Positions 1-8,252 of a stretch of DNA of 64,000 nt are shown here, in pieces; the stretch's first letter is position 1, and the number at the start of each line of letters is the position of its first letter. Under the pieces are notes generated by a model that searched no databases, had not been told where the DNA came from, and was given only the letters and a program-made list of their open reading frames with translations. The translations under genes and the position numbers were made by a program. Origin of the DNA: Sva-07 sp964651825 (GTDB taxonomy: Bacteria > Actinomycetota > Acidimicrobiia > Acidimicrobiales > Ilumatobacteraceae); the NCBI GenBank assembly GCA_964651825.1, contig CAZYWK010000002.1:1-64000 (forward strand), in the 5' to 3' direction.

Positions 1-15
1 CCCCGAACGAACGGG
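1..15. repeat. Right half of dispersed hairpin repeat
   Basis: The first 15 bases (CCCCGAACGAACGGG) are identical to the loop end and right arm of the hairpin repeat at 46048-46090, so the window appears to begin inside a copy of this element. The left arm would lie outside the window. Confidence 0.5.
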
Positions 16-27
16 CCCGCCCTCGCC

Positions 28-441
28 GTGGGCGACAATGAGTGGATGGACGAAGGATCTTCACTTGACGCTGCCCGCCAGAAGCGACGGGAGGTGCTCG
101 GTGACGCGTACGTCGACAGCCAGGCCGCGGACCCCGACCCGACGATGCGGGAGTTCCAGGACTTCGTCACGGCCACGGCTTGGGGAACGTGGGCGCGCGA
201 GGGAGCATTGAGCACGCGCGACCGCAGCCTTGTCGTGCTCGCCATGACGGCGGCCCTCGGCCGGATGGAGGAGTTCCGGCTCCACGTCGGCGCCAGCCCG
301 CGGGCTGGCGTGACCGCCGCCGAGCTTGACGATCTGCTCTTCATGATCGGCGCGTACTGCGGGGCCCCGGCGGGTGTGTCGGCCAAGCGAGTGCTCGCGG
401 AAGTCCGGGCCGACGATCGCGCCGGCGGATCTCGGCCGTGA
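28..441 (+). CDS. Carboxymuconolactone decarboxylase (CMD) family protein
   Basis: The protein has 137 residues. It carries the CMD/AhpD-fold signature: a helix with LSTRDRSLVVLAM followed by an E..RLH segment, and near the C-terminus AYCGAPAGVSAKRVL, which resembles the Y-x-G-x-P-A segment of gamma-carboxymuconolactone decarboxylases. The CxxC pair of AhpD-type peroxidases is absent, so a decarboxylase or lactone-related role is likelier than peroxidase activity; the substrate cannot be read. No in-frame stop occurs upstream within the window, so GTG 28 is provisional and ATG 46 is an alternative. It overlaps the next gene by 4 bases (GTGA) and is probably co-translated with it. Confidence 0.8.
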   Translation: MGDNEWMDEGSSLDAARQKRREVLGDAYVDSQAADPDPTMREFQDFVTATAWGTWAREGALSTRDRSLVVLAMTAALGRMEEFRLHVGASPRAGVTAAELDDLLFMIGAYCGAPAGVSAKRVLAEVRADDRAGGSRP

Positions 442-1313
442 CGGTGATCGGCTTCGTCGGCCTCGGCGACATGGGCAGCGCCCTCGCGGCCAACCTCGTC
501 GGCGCCGGCCACGCCGTGGTCACCCACGACATCGCCGGTCCCGCCCGCAACCCGGACGGGGCGACGTTCTTCGCCGAGCTCGAGGCACTGGCCGGGCGGG
601 CGTCCATCGTCGTGCTCAGCCTCCCCGACGGCGCCGTCAGCGAGTCGGTGATCCGAGCGATCCTCACCGCGCCCGAGCGAGCGGTCGAGCAGATCGTCGA
701 CACCTCGACCGTCGGTCTCGCCGCCACCGAGGCGATCGGGGCGCTGCTCGGCGCGGCCGACGTCGGCTACGTCGATGCGCCGGTGTCGGGCGGTGCGGCG
801 GGGGCGCGGGCCCGGACCCTGGCCGTGATGTACTCGGGTGACCCTGCGGCGTGCGCGGCCGTGGAGCCGGTGCTGGCCGGGTTGAGCGATCGCCGCTACC
901 ACGTCGGCGATCGGGCCGGTCTGGCGCAGGCGCTCAAGCTCGCCAACAACTTCCTCGCGGCGACGACGCTCGCGGCGACGAGCGAGGCGATTGCGTTCGG
1001 CACGTCCGTCGGCCTCGACATGGCGACGATGCTCGACGTGCTGAACGCGTCGAGCGGGCAGAGCGCGGCCAGCAGCGACAAGTTTCCCCGCCATGTCCTG
1101 CCCGGTACCTATTCGTCGGGCTTCCTCAACACGCTGATGGCGAAGGACGTGCGGCTCTACCTGGAGGCGGCGGACTCACGAGAGGGGCCGGCGAGCGTCG
1201 CGGAGGCGACCGTCGACGTGTGGACCCGGTTCGCCGACGCTGAGCCCGGGGTCGACTTCACCCGCATCTATCCCTTCAGCCGAGCGCGAGGTAGGCCGAC
1301 GGGTCGCCCGTGA
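438..1313 (+). CDS. Beta-hydroxyacid dehydrogenase (3-hydroxyisobutyrate dehydrogenase family)
   Basis: This 291-residue NAD(P)-dependent enzyme opens with the Rossmann motif GFVGLGDMGSALAANL. It has the family substrate loop DAPVSGG near residue 115 and the catalytic-lysine helix ALKLANNF near residue 165. Family members oxidise 3-hydroxyisobutyrate, tartronate semialdehyde and similar short beta-hydroxyacids; which one applies here is not readable. The GTG start overlaps the upstream CMD-family stop (GTGA), implying a two-gene operon for catabolism of a small acid. The last dozen codons overlap the 3' end of the convergent TauD-type gene by 38 bases. Confidence 0.85.
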   Translation: MTVIGFVGLGDMGSALAANLVGAGHAVVTHDIAGPARNPDGATFFAELEALAGRASIVVLSLPDGAVSESVIRAILTAPERAVEQIVDTSTVGLAATEAIGALLGAADVGYVDAPVSGGAAGARARTLAVMYSGDPAACAAVEPVLAGLSDRRYHVGDRAGLAQALKLANNFLAATTLAATSEAIAFGTSVGLDMATMLDVLNASSGQSAASSDKFPRHVLPGTYSSGFLNTLMAKDVRLYLEAADSREGPASVAEATVDVWTRFADAEPGVDFTRIYPFSRARGRPTGRP

Positions 1314-2208
1314 CGAGCTCGCTCTCGCGCCCGTCGAGGGCGCGGGCGGCGTCGCCGACCAGGGTGACCCGCTGCACCTTGCGCGGTTGGTCGCCATAGT
1401 CGTCGATGGCGTAGTGCTGCGTGGCCTGGTTGTCCCAGATCGCCACATCGCCCTGCGTCCAGCGCCAGCGCACCGTGTTCTCGGGGCGGGTGACGTGCGA
1501 CTGGAGGAGCCGCACGAGGTCGGACGACTCCTGCGACGACAGGCCCTCGATGCGCCGGACGAACCCGCCGAGCAACAGCGATGGTCGTCCCGACCGCGGG
1601 TGCACGCGCACGACCGGATGCCGGGCCTCGAAGCGTTCCGAGTGGAACGCGGACGTGTACGACGTGCCGGCGGTGGTGATCGATCCGTAATCCGAGGCGT
1701 TGCTGTGGATCGCCCATGCCCGATCAGCGATCGCCTGGAGATGCTCGGGCAGGTCGGCGTAGGCGGCTTCGGTGTTGGCCCACAGCGTGTCGCCGCCGAC
1801 CGGGGGGATCAGCACGGCATTGAGGATCGACGCGCGCGGCGGCCGGTGCACGAACGTGACGTCGGTGTGCCACACGTTGGCGCGGGCGCCCTTCGACGAG
1901 TCGAGTTCGAACACGTCGGTATGACCGGGCAGTGACGGCACGGTCGGGTGGGCGGTGGTCACCGGGCCGAGGCGTTCGGCGAACGCGAGGTGCGAGTCGG
2001 CAGCGAGGTGTTGACCGCGGAAGAAGAGCACCTTGTGGGCGACGAGCGCGGCCTCGATGGCGCCGATCGTGTCGTCGTCGAGGTCGCCACCGAGCCGGAC
2101 GCCGTGCACGACCGCGCCGATCCGCCCGGTCAGCTGTTCGAGCTCCAGCGTGCGAGTGGCGCCGGCGACCTGGGTGCGCAGCGGGTCGGCGTCGAGGGTG
2201 AGGGTCAT
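1276..2208 (-). CDS. TauD/TfdA-family Fe(II)/2-oxoglutarate dioxygenase
   Basis: The protein has 310 residues. The facial triad is visible as the HxD of NVWHTDVTF and the distal His of QATQHYAIDDY, followed by the 2-oxoglutarate-binding Arg in KVQRVTLVGD. Relatives hydroxylate taurine, alkylsulfonates, aryloxyalkanoates or small carboxylates; no sulfonate transporter is adjacent, so the substrate is open. ATG 2208 was chosen because TAGGAT (2221-2216) lies exactly 7 nucleotides before it and TTGTCG lies 17 bases further upstream, which fits a leaderless promoter. The open frame runs much further upstream but overlaps folE there, so the extension is spurious. It diverges from folE. Confidence 0.85.
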   Translation of the reverse strand: MTLTLDADPLRTQVAGATRTLELEQLTGRIGAVVHGVRLGGDLDDDTIGAIEAALVAHKVLFFRGQHLAADSHLAFAERLGPVTTAHPTVPSLPGHTDVFELDSSKGARANVWHTDVTFVHRPPRASILNAVLIPPVGGDTLWANTEAAYADLPEHLQAIADRAWAIHSNASDYGSITTAGTSYTSAFHSERFEARHPVVRVHPRSGRPSLLLGGFVRRIEGLSSQESSDLVRLLQSHVTRPENTVRWRWTQGDVAIWDNQATQHYAIDDYGDQPRKVQRVTLVGDAARALDGRESELVTGDPSAYLALG

Positions 2209-2304
2209 CGGCAGCATCCTAATCCCGACCCACATAGTCGACAATGTCGGGATGGCAGGGCGAGGGCCGGTTGGTCCGGGGCGGAGGCGTGCCATGCTGA
2301 CCGG
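2209..2304. promoter_or_regulatory. Divergent promoter region, TauD-type gene / folE
   Basis: This 96-base spacer holds leftward TTGTCG-17-TAGGAT ending 7 nucleotides before the dioxygenase ATG. It also holds a rightward CATGCT ending 6 nucleotides before the folE GTG. Between them is the short palindrome CGACATTGTCG (or CGACAATGTCG on the other strand) near 2239-2249. Confidence 0.5.
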
Positions 2305-2907
2305 GTGACCCCCGCCGACTCCGAACGCCGAACCTTCGATCACGACCGAGCCGAGGCCGCGGTCCGCGAACTGCTCGCGGCGATCGGGGAGGACCCGAGT
2401 CGCGACGGGCTGCTGGCTACCCCCGGTCGCGTCGCACGAATGCTGGCCGAGGTCACCGTCGGCCTCGAGTCCGACCCGGCCGATCACCTGCGCACGGTGT
2501 TCGAAGCGGGCCACGACGAGATCGTGCTCGTGCGCGACATCAGCTTCTCGTCGATGTGTGAGCACCACATGCTGCCGTTCATCGGCCGAGCGCACGTCGG
2601 GTACATCCCCGGCCCGACCGGTCACGTCACGGGCTTGTCCAAGATCGCCCGCTTGGTCGACGGGTATGCCAAGCGCCTCCAGGTGCAGGAGCGACTCACG
2701 ACACAGATCGCCGGCGCCATCGAGCGGACGCTCGAACCCCGCGGCGTGATCGTGGTGCTCGAAGCCGAACACCTGTGCATGTCGATCCGCGGCGTCCAGA
2801 AGCCCGGTGCGTCGACGGTGACGTCGGCGGTGCGCGGCCAGTTCCGTGACGATCCGCGGTCGCGGTCCGAGGCGATGAGCCTCATCACGAGCCATCTGCC
2901 GCGATGA
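2305..2907 (+). CDS. folE: GTP cyclohydrolase I
   Basis: FolE converts GTP to 7,8-dihydroneopterin triphosphate, the first step of tetrahydrofolate (and pterin) synthesis. The 200-residue length fits the family. Zinc ligands are visible as Cys85 and His88 in SSMCEHHMLPF and Cys158 in AEHLCMSIRG; KIARLVDGYAKRLQVQERL is the characteristic helix. GTG 2305 gives the normal family N-terminus; longer frames overlap the divergent dioxygenase. It overlaps the following nudix gene by ATGA. A nudix enzyme next to folE suggests a pterin triphosphate pyrophosphohydrolase, although this gene is not a recognisable FolQ. No other folate gene is nearby. Confidence 0.95.
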   Translation: MTPADSERRTFDHDRAEAAVRELLAAIGEDPSRDGLLATPGRVARMLAEVTVGLESDPADHLRTVFEAGHDEIVLVRDISFSSMCEHHMLPFIGRAHVGYIPGPTGHVTGLSKIARLVDGYAKRLQVQERLTTQIAGAIERTLEPRGVIVVLEAEHLCMSIRGVQKPGASTVTSAVRGQFRDDPRSRSEAMSLITSHLPR

Positions 2908-3386
2908 CGCCCCGGCCGGCGGTCGTCGTCGGCGCGACGTGGGACGACTACCTGACGTTCGTCGAGGGCGATGAGCCCGGCGGACACGTGACGGCGGTGG
3001 CCTGGGTGTTCGATCCGGTCAGCCGGTCGGTCCTGCTGGTGGAGCACCGCACGCTGGGATGGTCGTGCCCCGGTGGCCACCTCGAACCGGGCGAGACGGC
3101 GCTCGACGCCGCGGTGCGCGAACTGGCGGAGGAGACGGGTCTTCACCTGGCGCCGGTCGACAGCGAACCGTTCGCCCTGACCCGCACCGGTGTCTGCTCG
3201 AGATCGGCCACGCGCGGCGACGACCACTGGTCGCTCGGCTACCGGTTCCACGGTTCCATCGAGGACCGGCTCGACGCGGAACCCGGTCAGCCGGCCGGCT
3301 GGTTCCCGGCCTCTGATCTCCCGTTCCCCCGGTCCGCCGACATCGACGCCGTCGTCGCCCACCTCGCCCGCACCGACCGGCGCTGA
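2904..3386 (+). CDS. Nudix hydrolase
   Basis: This 160-residue protein has a complete nudix box at residues 58-80: G-x5-E (GHLEPGE) then REL-AEETGL, which binds Mg2+ and catalyses hydrolysis of nucleoside-diphosphate-linked substrates. It is translationally coupled to folE (ATGA overlap), so a role in removing pyrophosphate from dihydroneopterin triphosphate is plausible, but this is inference from position. MutT-like or NUDIX mRNA/coenzyme hydrolase roles cannot be excluded. A hairpin repeat separates its stop from the convergent oxidase gene. Confidence 0.85.
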   Translation: MTPRPAVVVGATWDDYLTFVEGDEPGGHVTAVAWVFDPVSRSVLLVEHRTLGWSCPGGHLEPGETALDAAVRELAEETGLHLAPVDSEPFALTRTGVCSRSATRGDDHWSLGYRFHGSIEDRLDAEPGQPAGWFPASDLPFPRSADIDAVVAHLARTDRR

Positions 3387-3392
3387 CGCCCA

Positions 3393-3427
3393 CCCCGTTC
3401 GTCCGGCCACGTCCCCGACGAACGAGG
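3393..3427. repeat. Dispersed hairpin repeat, single copy
   Basis: The element has 8-base arms CGTTCGTC (3396-3403) and GACGAACG (3417-3424) around a CGGCCACGTCCCC loop. It fills most of the 51-base space between two convergent genes, where it could terminate both transcripts. Related copies are at 22401-22465 (tandem), 46048-46090 and 1-15. Confidence 0.65.
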
Positions 3428-3437
3428 CGCGGCTGGG

Positions 3438-4628
3438 TCAGCGGCGGCCGGAGGCGCCGACGTCGAGGATCGGACGCTCGAAGGCGAACGGGTTTTCCGG
3501 CCACGTGATGCCGTCGGCCAGATCGGCGAGGCGCCGCCCGATCTCGGGGACGAACTTGAACCCGTGGCCGCTGAAGCCGAGGCCGATCACGACCGGACCA
3601 GAGCGGTCCATCACGAACATGTCGTCCGGGTAGCCGGCGTACAGGCACGTCGTCGAGTCGAGCGGCGTCGGGTCGACCGCAGGCAGCCGCCGTTCCACCC
3701 AGTCGAGCAAGCGCGCCCACGACTCGGGTTCGAGCGAACCGGCCGGTCGATCGGGATCGATCTCCCGACCCGTGTGGTGCTCGCCGACCTTGAGCAGACC
3801 GTCGGGCGTGCACAGCCCGTACGCCGCGGGCTCCTCGCGGAACACGAAGGTCGGGAACGGCAGGTCGTGGCGGGGCGGATCGCGGAAGGCGAAGAAGCCG
3901 ACCTGCTCCTGGGTGACACGCAACGGTGGGAGCGCGATGGCCTCGCCGAGGGCTTCGGCGATCCATGGCGATGCTCCCCACGCGCCAACCGTGACGAGAC
4001 AGACCGTGGCCCGGGTCCGGCCGCTGCGATGGTGAACGATCACGCCGTCGTGTTCCAACAACTCGATGCGATCGGTGGCGTCGTCGGCGCGTATGTCGGC
4101 GCCCGACATGGAGGCGAGGCGCCGCAGCTCGATGAGCGCCTGCTCGGCGTTGACGGTCGACGCGATGGGGTGATGAAGGACGTCGCCGTCGAAGCGGAAC
4201 CACGGCCGGCCGACATCGGAAGCGAACCGGACCCTCGCCTCGGCAGCCGTCAGTCGCTCCATCGTGACTCCTGCTGCCGCGCCTTCGCGGGCCAGCATGT
4301 CGAGTTCGGCGGGCGAGCCGGTGTCGATGCCACCGGTATTCGTCAGCAGGGTCGTGCCCGAGTCGTGTTCCAGCCTCCGCCACCCTTCGATCGAGTCGAG
4401 CGCGAGCCGGACATGGACCGGGTCGGCGTACGCGGTGCGCACGATGCGCTCGGTCCCGTGCGACGACCCACGGGTGTGTCCGTGTTCGAACCGGTCGAGC
4501 CCGATCACGCTGCGCCCGCGCCGGGCGAGCTCGTGCGCCGCGGCCAGACCAGCCGCGCCGCATCCGATGACGACCACGTCCACAACCTGCGCCGCGTCCG
4601 CGAGATCGTCGGGGCGCGCGTCGAACAT
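3438..4628 (-). CDS. FAD-dependent amine oxidase, monomeric sarcosine oxidase / N-methyltryptophan oxidase type
   Basis: The protein has 396 residues. The N-terminal dinucleotide-binding motif VIGCGAAGLAAAHELARRG is followed by the family hallmark RGSSHGTERIVRTAY. Near the C-terminus, TTCLYAGYPDDMFVMD holds the cysteine that covalently anchors FAD in monomeric sarcosine oxidases, then GLGFSGHGFKFVPEIG. The family oxidises N-methyl amino acids, releasing formaldehyde and H2O2; the exact substrate is unknown. Start ATG 4628 has TACGTT ending 7 nucleotides upstream, consistent with a leaderless transcript. Confidence 0.88.
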   Translation of the reverse strand: MFDARPDDLADAAQVVDVVVIGCGAAGLAAAHELARRGRSVIGLDRFEHGHTRGSSHGTERIVRTAYADPVHVRLALDSIEGWRRLEHDSGTTLLTNTGGIDTGSPAELDMLAREGAAAGVTMERLTAAEARVRFASDVGRPWFRFDGDVLHHPIASTVNAEQALIELRRLASMSGADIRADDATDRIELLEHDGVIVHHRSGRTRATVCLVTVGAWGASPWIAEALGEAIALPPLRVTQEQVGFFAFRDPPRHDLPFPTFVFREEPAAYGLCTPDGLLKVGEHHTGREIDPDRPAGSLEPESWARLLDWVERRLPAVDPTPLDSTTCLYAGYPDDMFVMDRSGPVVIGLGFSGHGFKFVPEIGRRLADLADGITWPENPFAFERPILDVGASGRR

Positions 4629-4737
4629 GCCAGCGAACGTACCGGCCCCGATGCTGGCTCGACGCCGGCACAGCGGTCATCGCCCGATCAGCCGGCTGAG
4701 CGGCACATCCCGACGGGCCGGCCGACAGGTCTGGGGA

Positions 4738-5436
4738 TCAGGCGGCTGGTGCGGGGAGCTCCGCGGTGACGTCGACCCGGGCGGCGTCGAAGCTCAGATG
4801 GCCGGCGATGGGGAGGCTCTCGGGAAGCGGGTCGTCGTAGCTCCAGGCGACGTCAGGGATCACCGCGTCGCCGATGACCGCCGACCAGTAGGAGCACCAA
4901 CCCTTGTAGTTGCAATACGTGACGGTGTCGCTCGGAATGAGCTGGTCCATCCGCACGTGTGACCGGGCGACGTACAGCCGCGGGTCGAGCGATGTCTCGA
5001 ACAGGATGACGGTGTCGTCGGTGTCGACGAGCACGATCGGCGACGCGGGGTCGCCGACCGCGACGCGCAGACGTCGCGCCACCGGACGGCAGTCGACGCG
5101 GTGGTACGGGTTCGGTGGGTAGTGGACCAACTGGCGACCCTCCTCGAACCATTCGTCGACCGCGGTCCACGGGACGTGCACGTACCCCGGCGCCTCGAGG
5201 ACCGGCGTGCTCGCCAGCCCCTCTGCCACCGCGGCCGGGAACGCGTAGGCCAGCGACGAGCCGGCCCGGTGCACCAGCAACGCCGCCTCGGTGTCGATCA
5301 CCGTCCGCCCGCCGAGGTCGGCCCGGATCCGCCGCGGATGTGGCTCGATGTACACCACACCCCCGGAGGGCAACGGCGGGATCGACCATCCGGCGGGATC
5401 GGTACCGAACGGGCCACGGGCGGCGGTGAGGCTCAC
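4738..5436 (-). CDS. DUF427 domain protein
   Basis: The 232-residue protein appears to carry two DUF427 units. The second contains the family signature TVTYCNYKGWCSYW, followed by PDVAWSYDDPLPE. DUF427 proteins are small beta-rich proteins of unknown biochemical role, common in actinobacteria. GTG 5436 overlaps the stop of the upstream thioesterase fusion (GTGA), so the two genes are read together. That upstream protein itself begins with a half DUF427-like domain, linking the family to acyl-CoA metabolism here. The longer upstream frame overlaps the neighbour and is spurious. Confidence 0.8.
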   Translation of the reverse strand: MSLTAARGPFGTDPAGWSIPPLPSGGVVYIEPHPRRIRADLGGRTVIDTEAALLVHRAGSSLAYAFPAAVAEGLASTPVLEAPGYVHVPWTAVDEWFEEGRQLVHYPPNPYHRVDCRPVARRLRVAVGDPASPIVLVDTDDTVILFETSLDPRLYVARSHVRMDQLIPSDTVTYCNYKGWCSYWSAVIGDAVIPDVAWSYDDPLPESLPIAGHLSFDAARVDVTAELPAPAA

Positions 5437-6575
5437 AGCGACGTCCGATGATCCACCGAGTGCGCCGGATCGCCGAACCCGCGCACCATGGCTTCGACCG
5501 TGAACGACGCGACGAGCTGGCGATCCTCGTCGTACACGCGGCACTCGGAATGGGTCATGCCGGCGCCGGCGAACGTCGATCGATGGTGGTACAGCATCCA
5601 GTGGTCGGCGCGGATGTCGGCGTGGATCGACAGCGAGATCTCGTTGATCGCGGTCGACAACGTGCGGTGGGCTGCCGCCTGGCCGATGCCGGCATGGGGG
5701 CGCATCGCAGCGGCGATCGACATGTGACCGGTGAACTGGGCGAGCAGGCCGGCGTGGGCCGGCTGGTCGGCGTCGACGTCCGGGAAGCGGACCCACGCCG
5801 CGATCTCCGGTGGGCCGACCGGGGCGTCGGGGTCGTTGGTGTAGGCATCGTCGACGACTCGGATGTCGCGGCCGGTGACCGACATGTCGACGTGGGTCGA
5901 GTCGTGCGGTCCCGGCACGCCGGGCGCCGGATCACTGTGGCGGATGAGGTCGTCGGCGGTCGCGTCGAGCAGCAGCGTGCCGAACGCGCAGGTCCGGCCA
6001 CCCTGGGTCACTGCGGAACGCACGGCGGTGAAGGTGCGCCCGTTGGCCACCTCGTCGAGCTCGAGCTCGTACGGCACCCGGTCGTCGACGGGGCGGGCGA
6101 AGATCATCGAGGCCGACACCACCCGCCGTCCACCAGCCCGCCGGGATGCGAGCGTGAGCGCCTGGCCGAGGAGCTGGCTGCCCTCGACCACCGGCCGGTT
6201 CCAGTCGCTGCGGGGAGAGCTGACGTATCGGTGCTCGCCGTCCGGGGTCATCGCCAGCAGGTCGACCATGTCGCCGGCGTCGCCCCAGTTGGGGAAGCGG
6301 ATCGTGGTCTCGTCACCGCCCGCTTCCTGGACCAGTTCGACCCGGACGTCGTGGGCGTCGGGATCGAACGACACGTGTCCGGCCAGCTCGTCGGTGCCCG
6401 TCCGCCACGCCTCCGGTGACGCGTCGAGCACATCAGCGCCCACATCGGCACGGGGCAGCCACAGCTCGGGCGCCTCACCGTGGCGGTCGACCCGGATGGC
6501 GCCGCGGGATTCGGCGATCACCCGACCGGCGAGGATCACGCGGGCGGGATACGGGAGCGGGGTGGGTTCGGACAT
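5433..6575 (-). CDS. DUF427-like domain fused to acyl-CoA thioesterase II (TesB-type)
   Basis: The protein has 380 residues. Residues 1-100 resemble a DUF427 unit (VILAGRVIAESRGAIRVDRHGEAPELWLPR ... DELAGHVSFD, quoted in parts). From about residue 110 a double hotdog TesB thioesterase follows: GQALTLASRRAGGRRVVSAS, later FTGHMSIAAAMRP and the C-terminal HHRSTFAGAGMTHSECRVYD, which holds the active-site neighbourhood of acyl-CoA thioesterase II. It should hydrolyse acyl-CoA to acid plus CoA. ATG 6575 gives a natural N-terminus; the longer frame overlaps the divergent ferredoxin promoter. It is coupled to the downstream DUF427 gene. Confidence 0.8.
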   Translation of the reverse strand: MSEPTPLPYPARVILAGRVIAESRGAIRVDRHGEAPELWLPRADVGADVLDASPEAWRTGTDELAGHVSFDPDAHDVRVELVQEAGGDETTIRFPNWGDAGDMVDLLAMTPDGEHRYVSSPRSDWNRPVVEGSQLLGQALTLASRRAGGRRVVSASMIFARPVDDRVPYELELDEVANGRTFTAVRSAVTQGGRTCAFGTLLLDATADDLIRHSDPAPGVPGPHDSTHVDMSVTGRDIRVVDDAYTNDPDAPVGPPEIAAWVRFPDVDADQPAHAGLLAQFTGHMSIAAAMRPHAGIGQAAAHRTLSTAINEISLSIHADIRADHWMLYHHRSTFAGAGMTHSECRVYDEDRQLVASFTVEAMVRGFGDPAHSVDHRTSL

Positions 6576-6615
6576 GACGGGCGTGGCCTTCCGGGTGGCG
6601 ATCGATCGATGGATG

Positions 6616-6634
6616 AGTTGGCAAGGTACCAACT
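6616..6634. promoter_or_regulatory. Candidate operator, inverted repeat between thioesterase and ferredoxin genes
   Basis: AGTTGG (6616-6621) and CCAACT (6629-6634) form an inverted repeat with a 7-base centre. It lies in the 104-base divergent intergenic region, about 45 bases from either start. No regulator gene is adjacent, so the binding protein is unknown. Confidence 0.45.
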
Positions 6635-6679
6635 TCGATGTCAGTATCAGGGAAGCGGATCCAGTTCGGAGGAGTGCCC

Positions 6680-6871
6680 ATGAAGGTCGTCGTGAACATG
6701 ATGCAGTGCGAGAGCAATGCCATCTGCGCCGGCATCGTTCCGGAGGTCTTCGAGCTCAACGACGACGACCTGCTGATCGTCCTCGACGAGCACCCCGACG
6801 AGGCGCTGCGCGAGCGGCTCGAACAGGCCGTCCGCAACTGCCCGAAGCAGGCCATCAGCCTCGAGGACTGA
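6680..6871 (+). CDS. [3Fe-4S] ferredoxin
   Basis: This 63-residue acidic protein has the three-cysteine pattern of single-cluster ferredoxins that serve cytochrome P450s and related oxygenases: Cys10-x5-Cys16 (CESNAIC), PEVFEL, then Cys54-Pro (NCPKQAI). The missing middle ligand points to a 3Fe-4S rather than a 4Fe-4S cluster. ATG 6680 was chosen because GGAGGAG lies just upstream; the longer frame from 6638 has no such support. No P450 lies in this window, so its electron acceptor is elsewhere or is the neighbouring metabolism. Confidence 0.9.
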   Translation: MKVVVNMMQCESNAICAGIVPEVFELNDDDLLIVLDEHPDEALRERLEQAVRNCPKQAISLED

Positions 6872-6956
6872 CCGACGAACCCGGGATCACCGATCGCCGA
6901 CCCGACCCAGATCGGCTCCGAGCGCTAGCTTCACGGCCGATCGAAGGGGGATCGAG

Positions 6957-8189
6957 ATGGAAGTGACCGCCAACCCGACTGCCGCGGGGTTCGACGCCGA
7001 GCGGCTGGAGCGGATCGACGCGCACTTCGGCGCGGCGTACGTCGAGCCCGGCAAGATCGCCGGCTACCAGATCCTCGTCGGGCGCCACGGCCACGTCGCC
7101 CACCGATCGAGCGGCGGCACGCTCGACCTCGAGACCGGTGAGGCACTCCACGACCAGACGATCTGGCGCTGGTACTCGATGACCAAGCCGGTCACCGCCG
7201 TTGCGCTGTTATCACTTGTCGAGCGGGCGAAGGTGAAGCTGACCGACCCGATCCACCGCTTCCTGCCGGAGTGGCGCGGCGCCAAGGTGAGCGTGCCGCG
7301 TGGCGACGGCACGTTCGAACTGGTCGACGCCGACCGCCCGATCAGCGTGAAGCACGCGCTCATGCACATGACCGGCATCGGGCCGGGTCCCGAAGGCGCA
7401 CGCCTCGACCTCCAGAAGCTCGTCGAAGGCGGCTCGGGCCGGTCGATGGCGGCCGAAACCACGCTGGCCGACCTCAGCGAGCTGCTCGCCACCGAGCCGT
7501 TGCGCTTCCACCCGGGCACGCAGTGGTTCTACTCGTGGTCGTCCGACATCTGTGCCCGCCTCGTCGAGGTCATCGCGGAGGAGCAATTCGGGGCGTACCT
7601 CCAGCGGACGATCTTCGACCCACTCGGCATGGACAGCACCGGCTTCCACGTCGCGGGCTCCGACGCGCACCGCGTGTCGTCGCTCTACGGTCGCGGCGCC
7701 GACAAGCGGGTACGCCTGATCGACGACCGCGTCAAGGAACGCCTATGCCGCGTCCCGGCGATGCAGTCGGGCGGCGGGGGTCTGGTCGGCACGCTCGACG
7801 ACTACGCCAGGTTCTGCCAGATGCTCACCGCCGGTGGGACGCTCGACGGCGCCCGCATCCTCGGCCGCCCGACCGTCGAGCTGATGCGCACGAACCACCT
7901 GCCGGGCGGCGGCCAGCTCCGCGACTTCGCCCTACCCGGCGGCTACGGCGAGGTCGGCTTCGACGGCAACGGATTCGGGCTCCAGGTGGCCGTCGGGCTC
8001 GGGCCGGCCGAGACCGCAGGCGTCGGCCCGGCCGGCGACTTCATGTGGGGCGGTGCCGCGTCGACCGCGTTCTGGATCGACCCCACCGAGGACCTGTATG
8101 CGATCTTCATGACCCAGCTCATGCCGAGCGGCGCCTACGACTTCCGCGGTCAGCTGCGCTCCCTCGTGTACGCGGCGATCGCCGACTGA
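6957..8189 (+). CDS. Serine beta-lactamase-fold hydrolase (class C / EstB-like)
   Basis: The 410-residue protein has the nucleophile motif S-M-T-K (WYSMTKPVTAVALLSL, around residue 77) and a Y-S-W-S motif near residue 187 matching the YxN/YxS element of the family. Such proteins are mostly esterases, peptidases or transpeptidase-like enzymes rather than antibiotic-inactivating lactamases. No signal peptide is visible, so it is probably cytoplasmic. An AAGGGG ribosome site precedes ATG 6957 and a TAGCTT hexamer lies near 6927. Confidence 0.85.
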   Translation: MEVTANPTAAGFDAERLERIDAHFGAAYVEPGKIAGYQILVGRHGHVAHRSSGGTLDLETGEALHDQTIWRWYSMTKPVTAVALLSLVERAKVKLTDPIHRFLPEWRGAKVSVPRGDGTFELVDADRPISVKHALMHMTGIGPGPEGARLDLQKLVEGGSGRSMAAETTLADLSELLATEPLRFHPGTQWFYSWSSDICARLVEVIAEEQFGAYLQRTIFDPLGMDSTGFHVAGSDAHRVSSLYGRGADKRVRLIDDRVKERLCRVPAMQSGGGGLVGTLDDYARFCQMLTAGGTLDGARILGRPTVELMRTNHLPGGGQLRDFALPGGYGEVGFDGNGFGLQVAVGLGPAETAGVGPAGDFMWGGAASTAFWIDPTEDLYAIFMTQLMPSGAYDFRGQLRSLVYAAIAD

Positions 8190-8252
8190 CGCCTGCACGG
8201 GTTGCGCCACCGCGTGCAGGTTCCTACGGTGGGCCCGTCGAAAGGGCCCGTC

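Noticed and set aside
6957..8189. Antibiotic-resistance beta-lactamase
   Set aside because: The SxxK/YxS fold is present but there is no signal peptide, and this group is mostly esterases.
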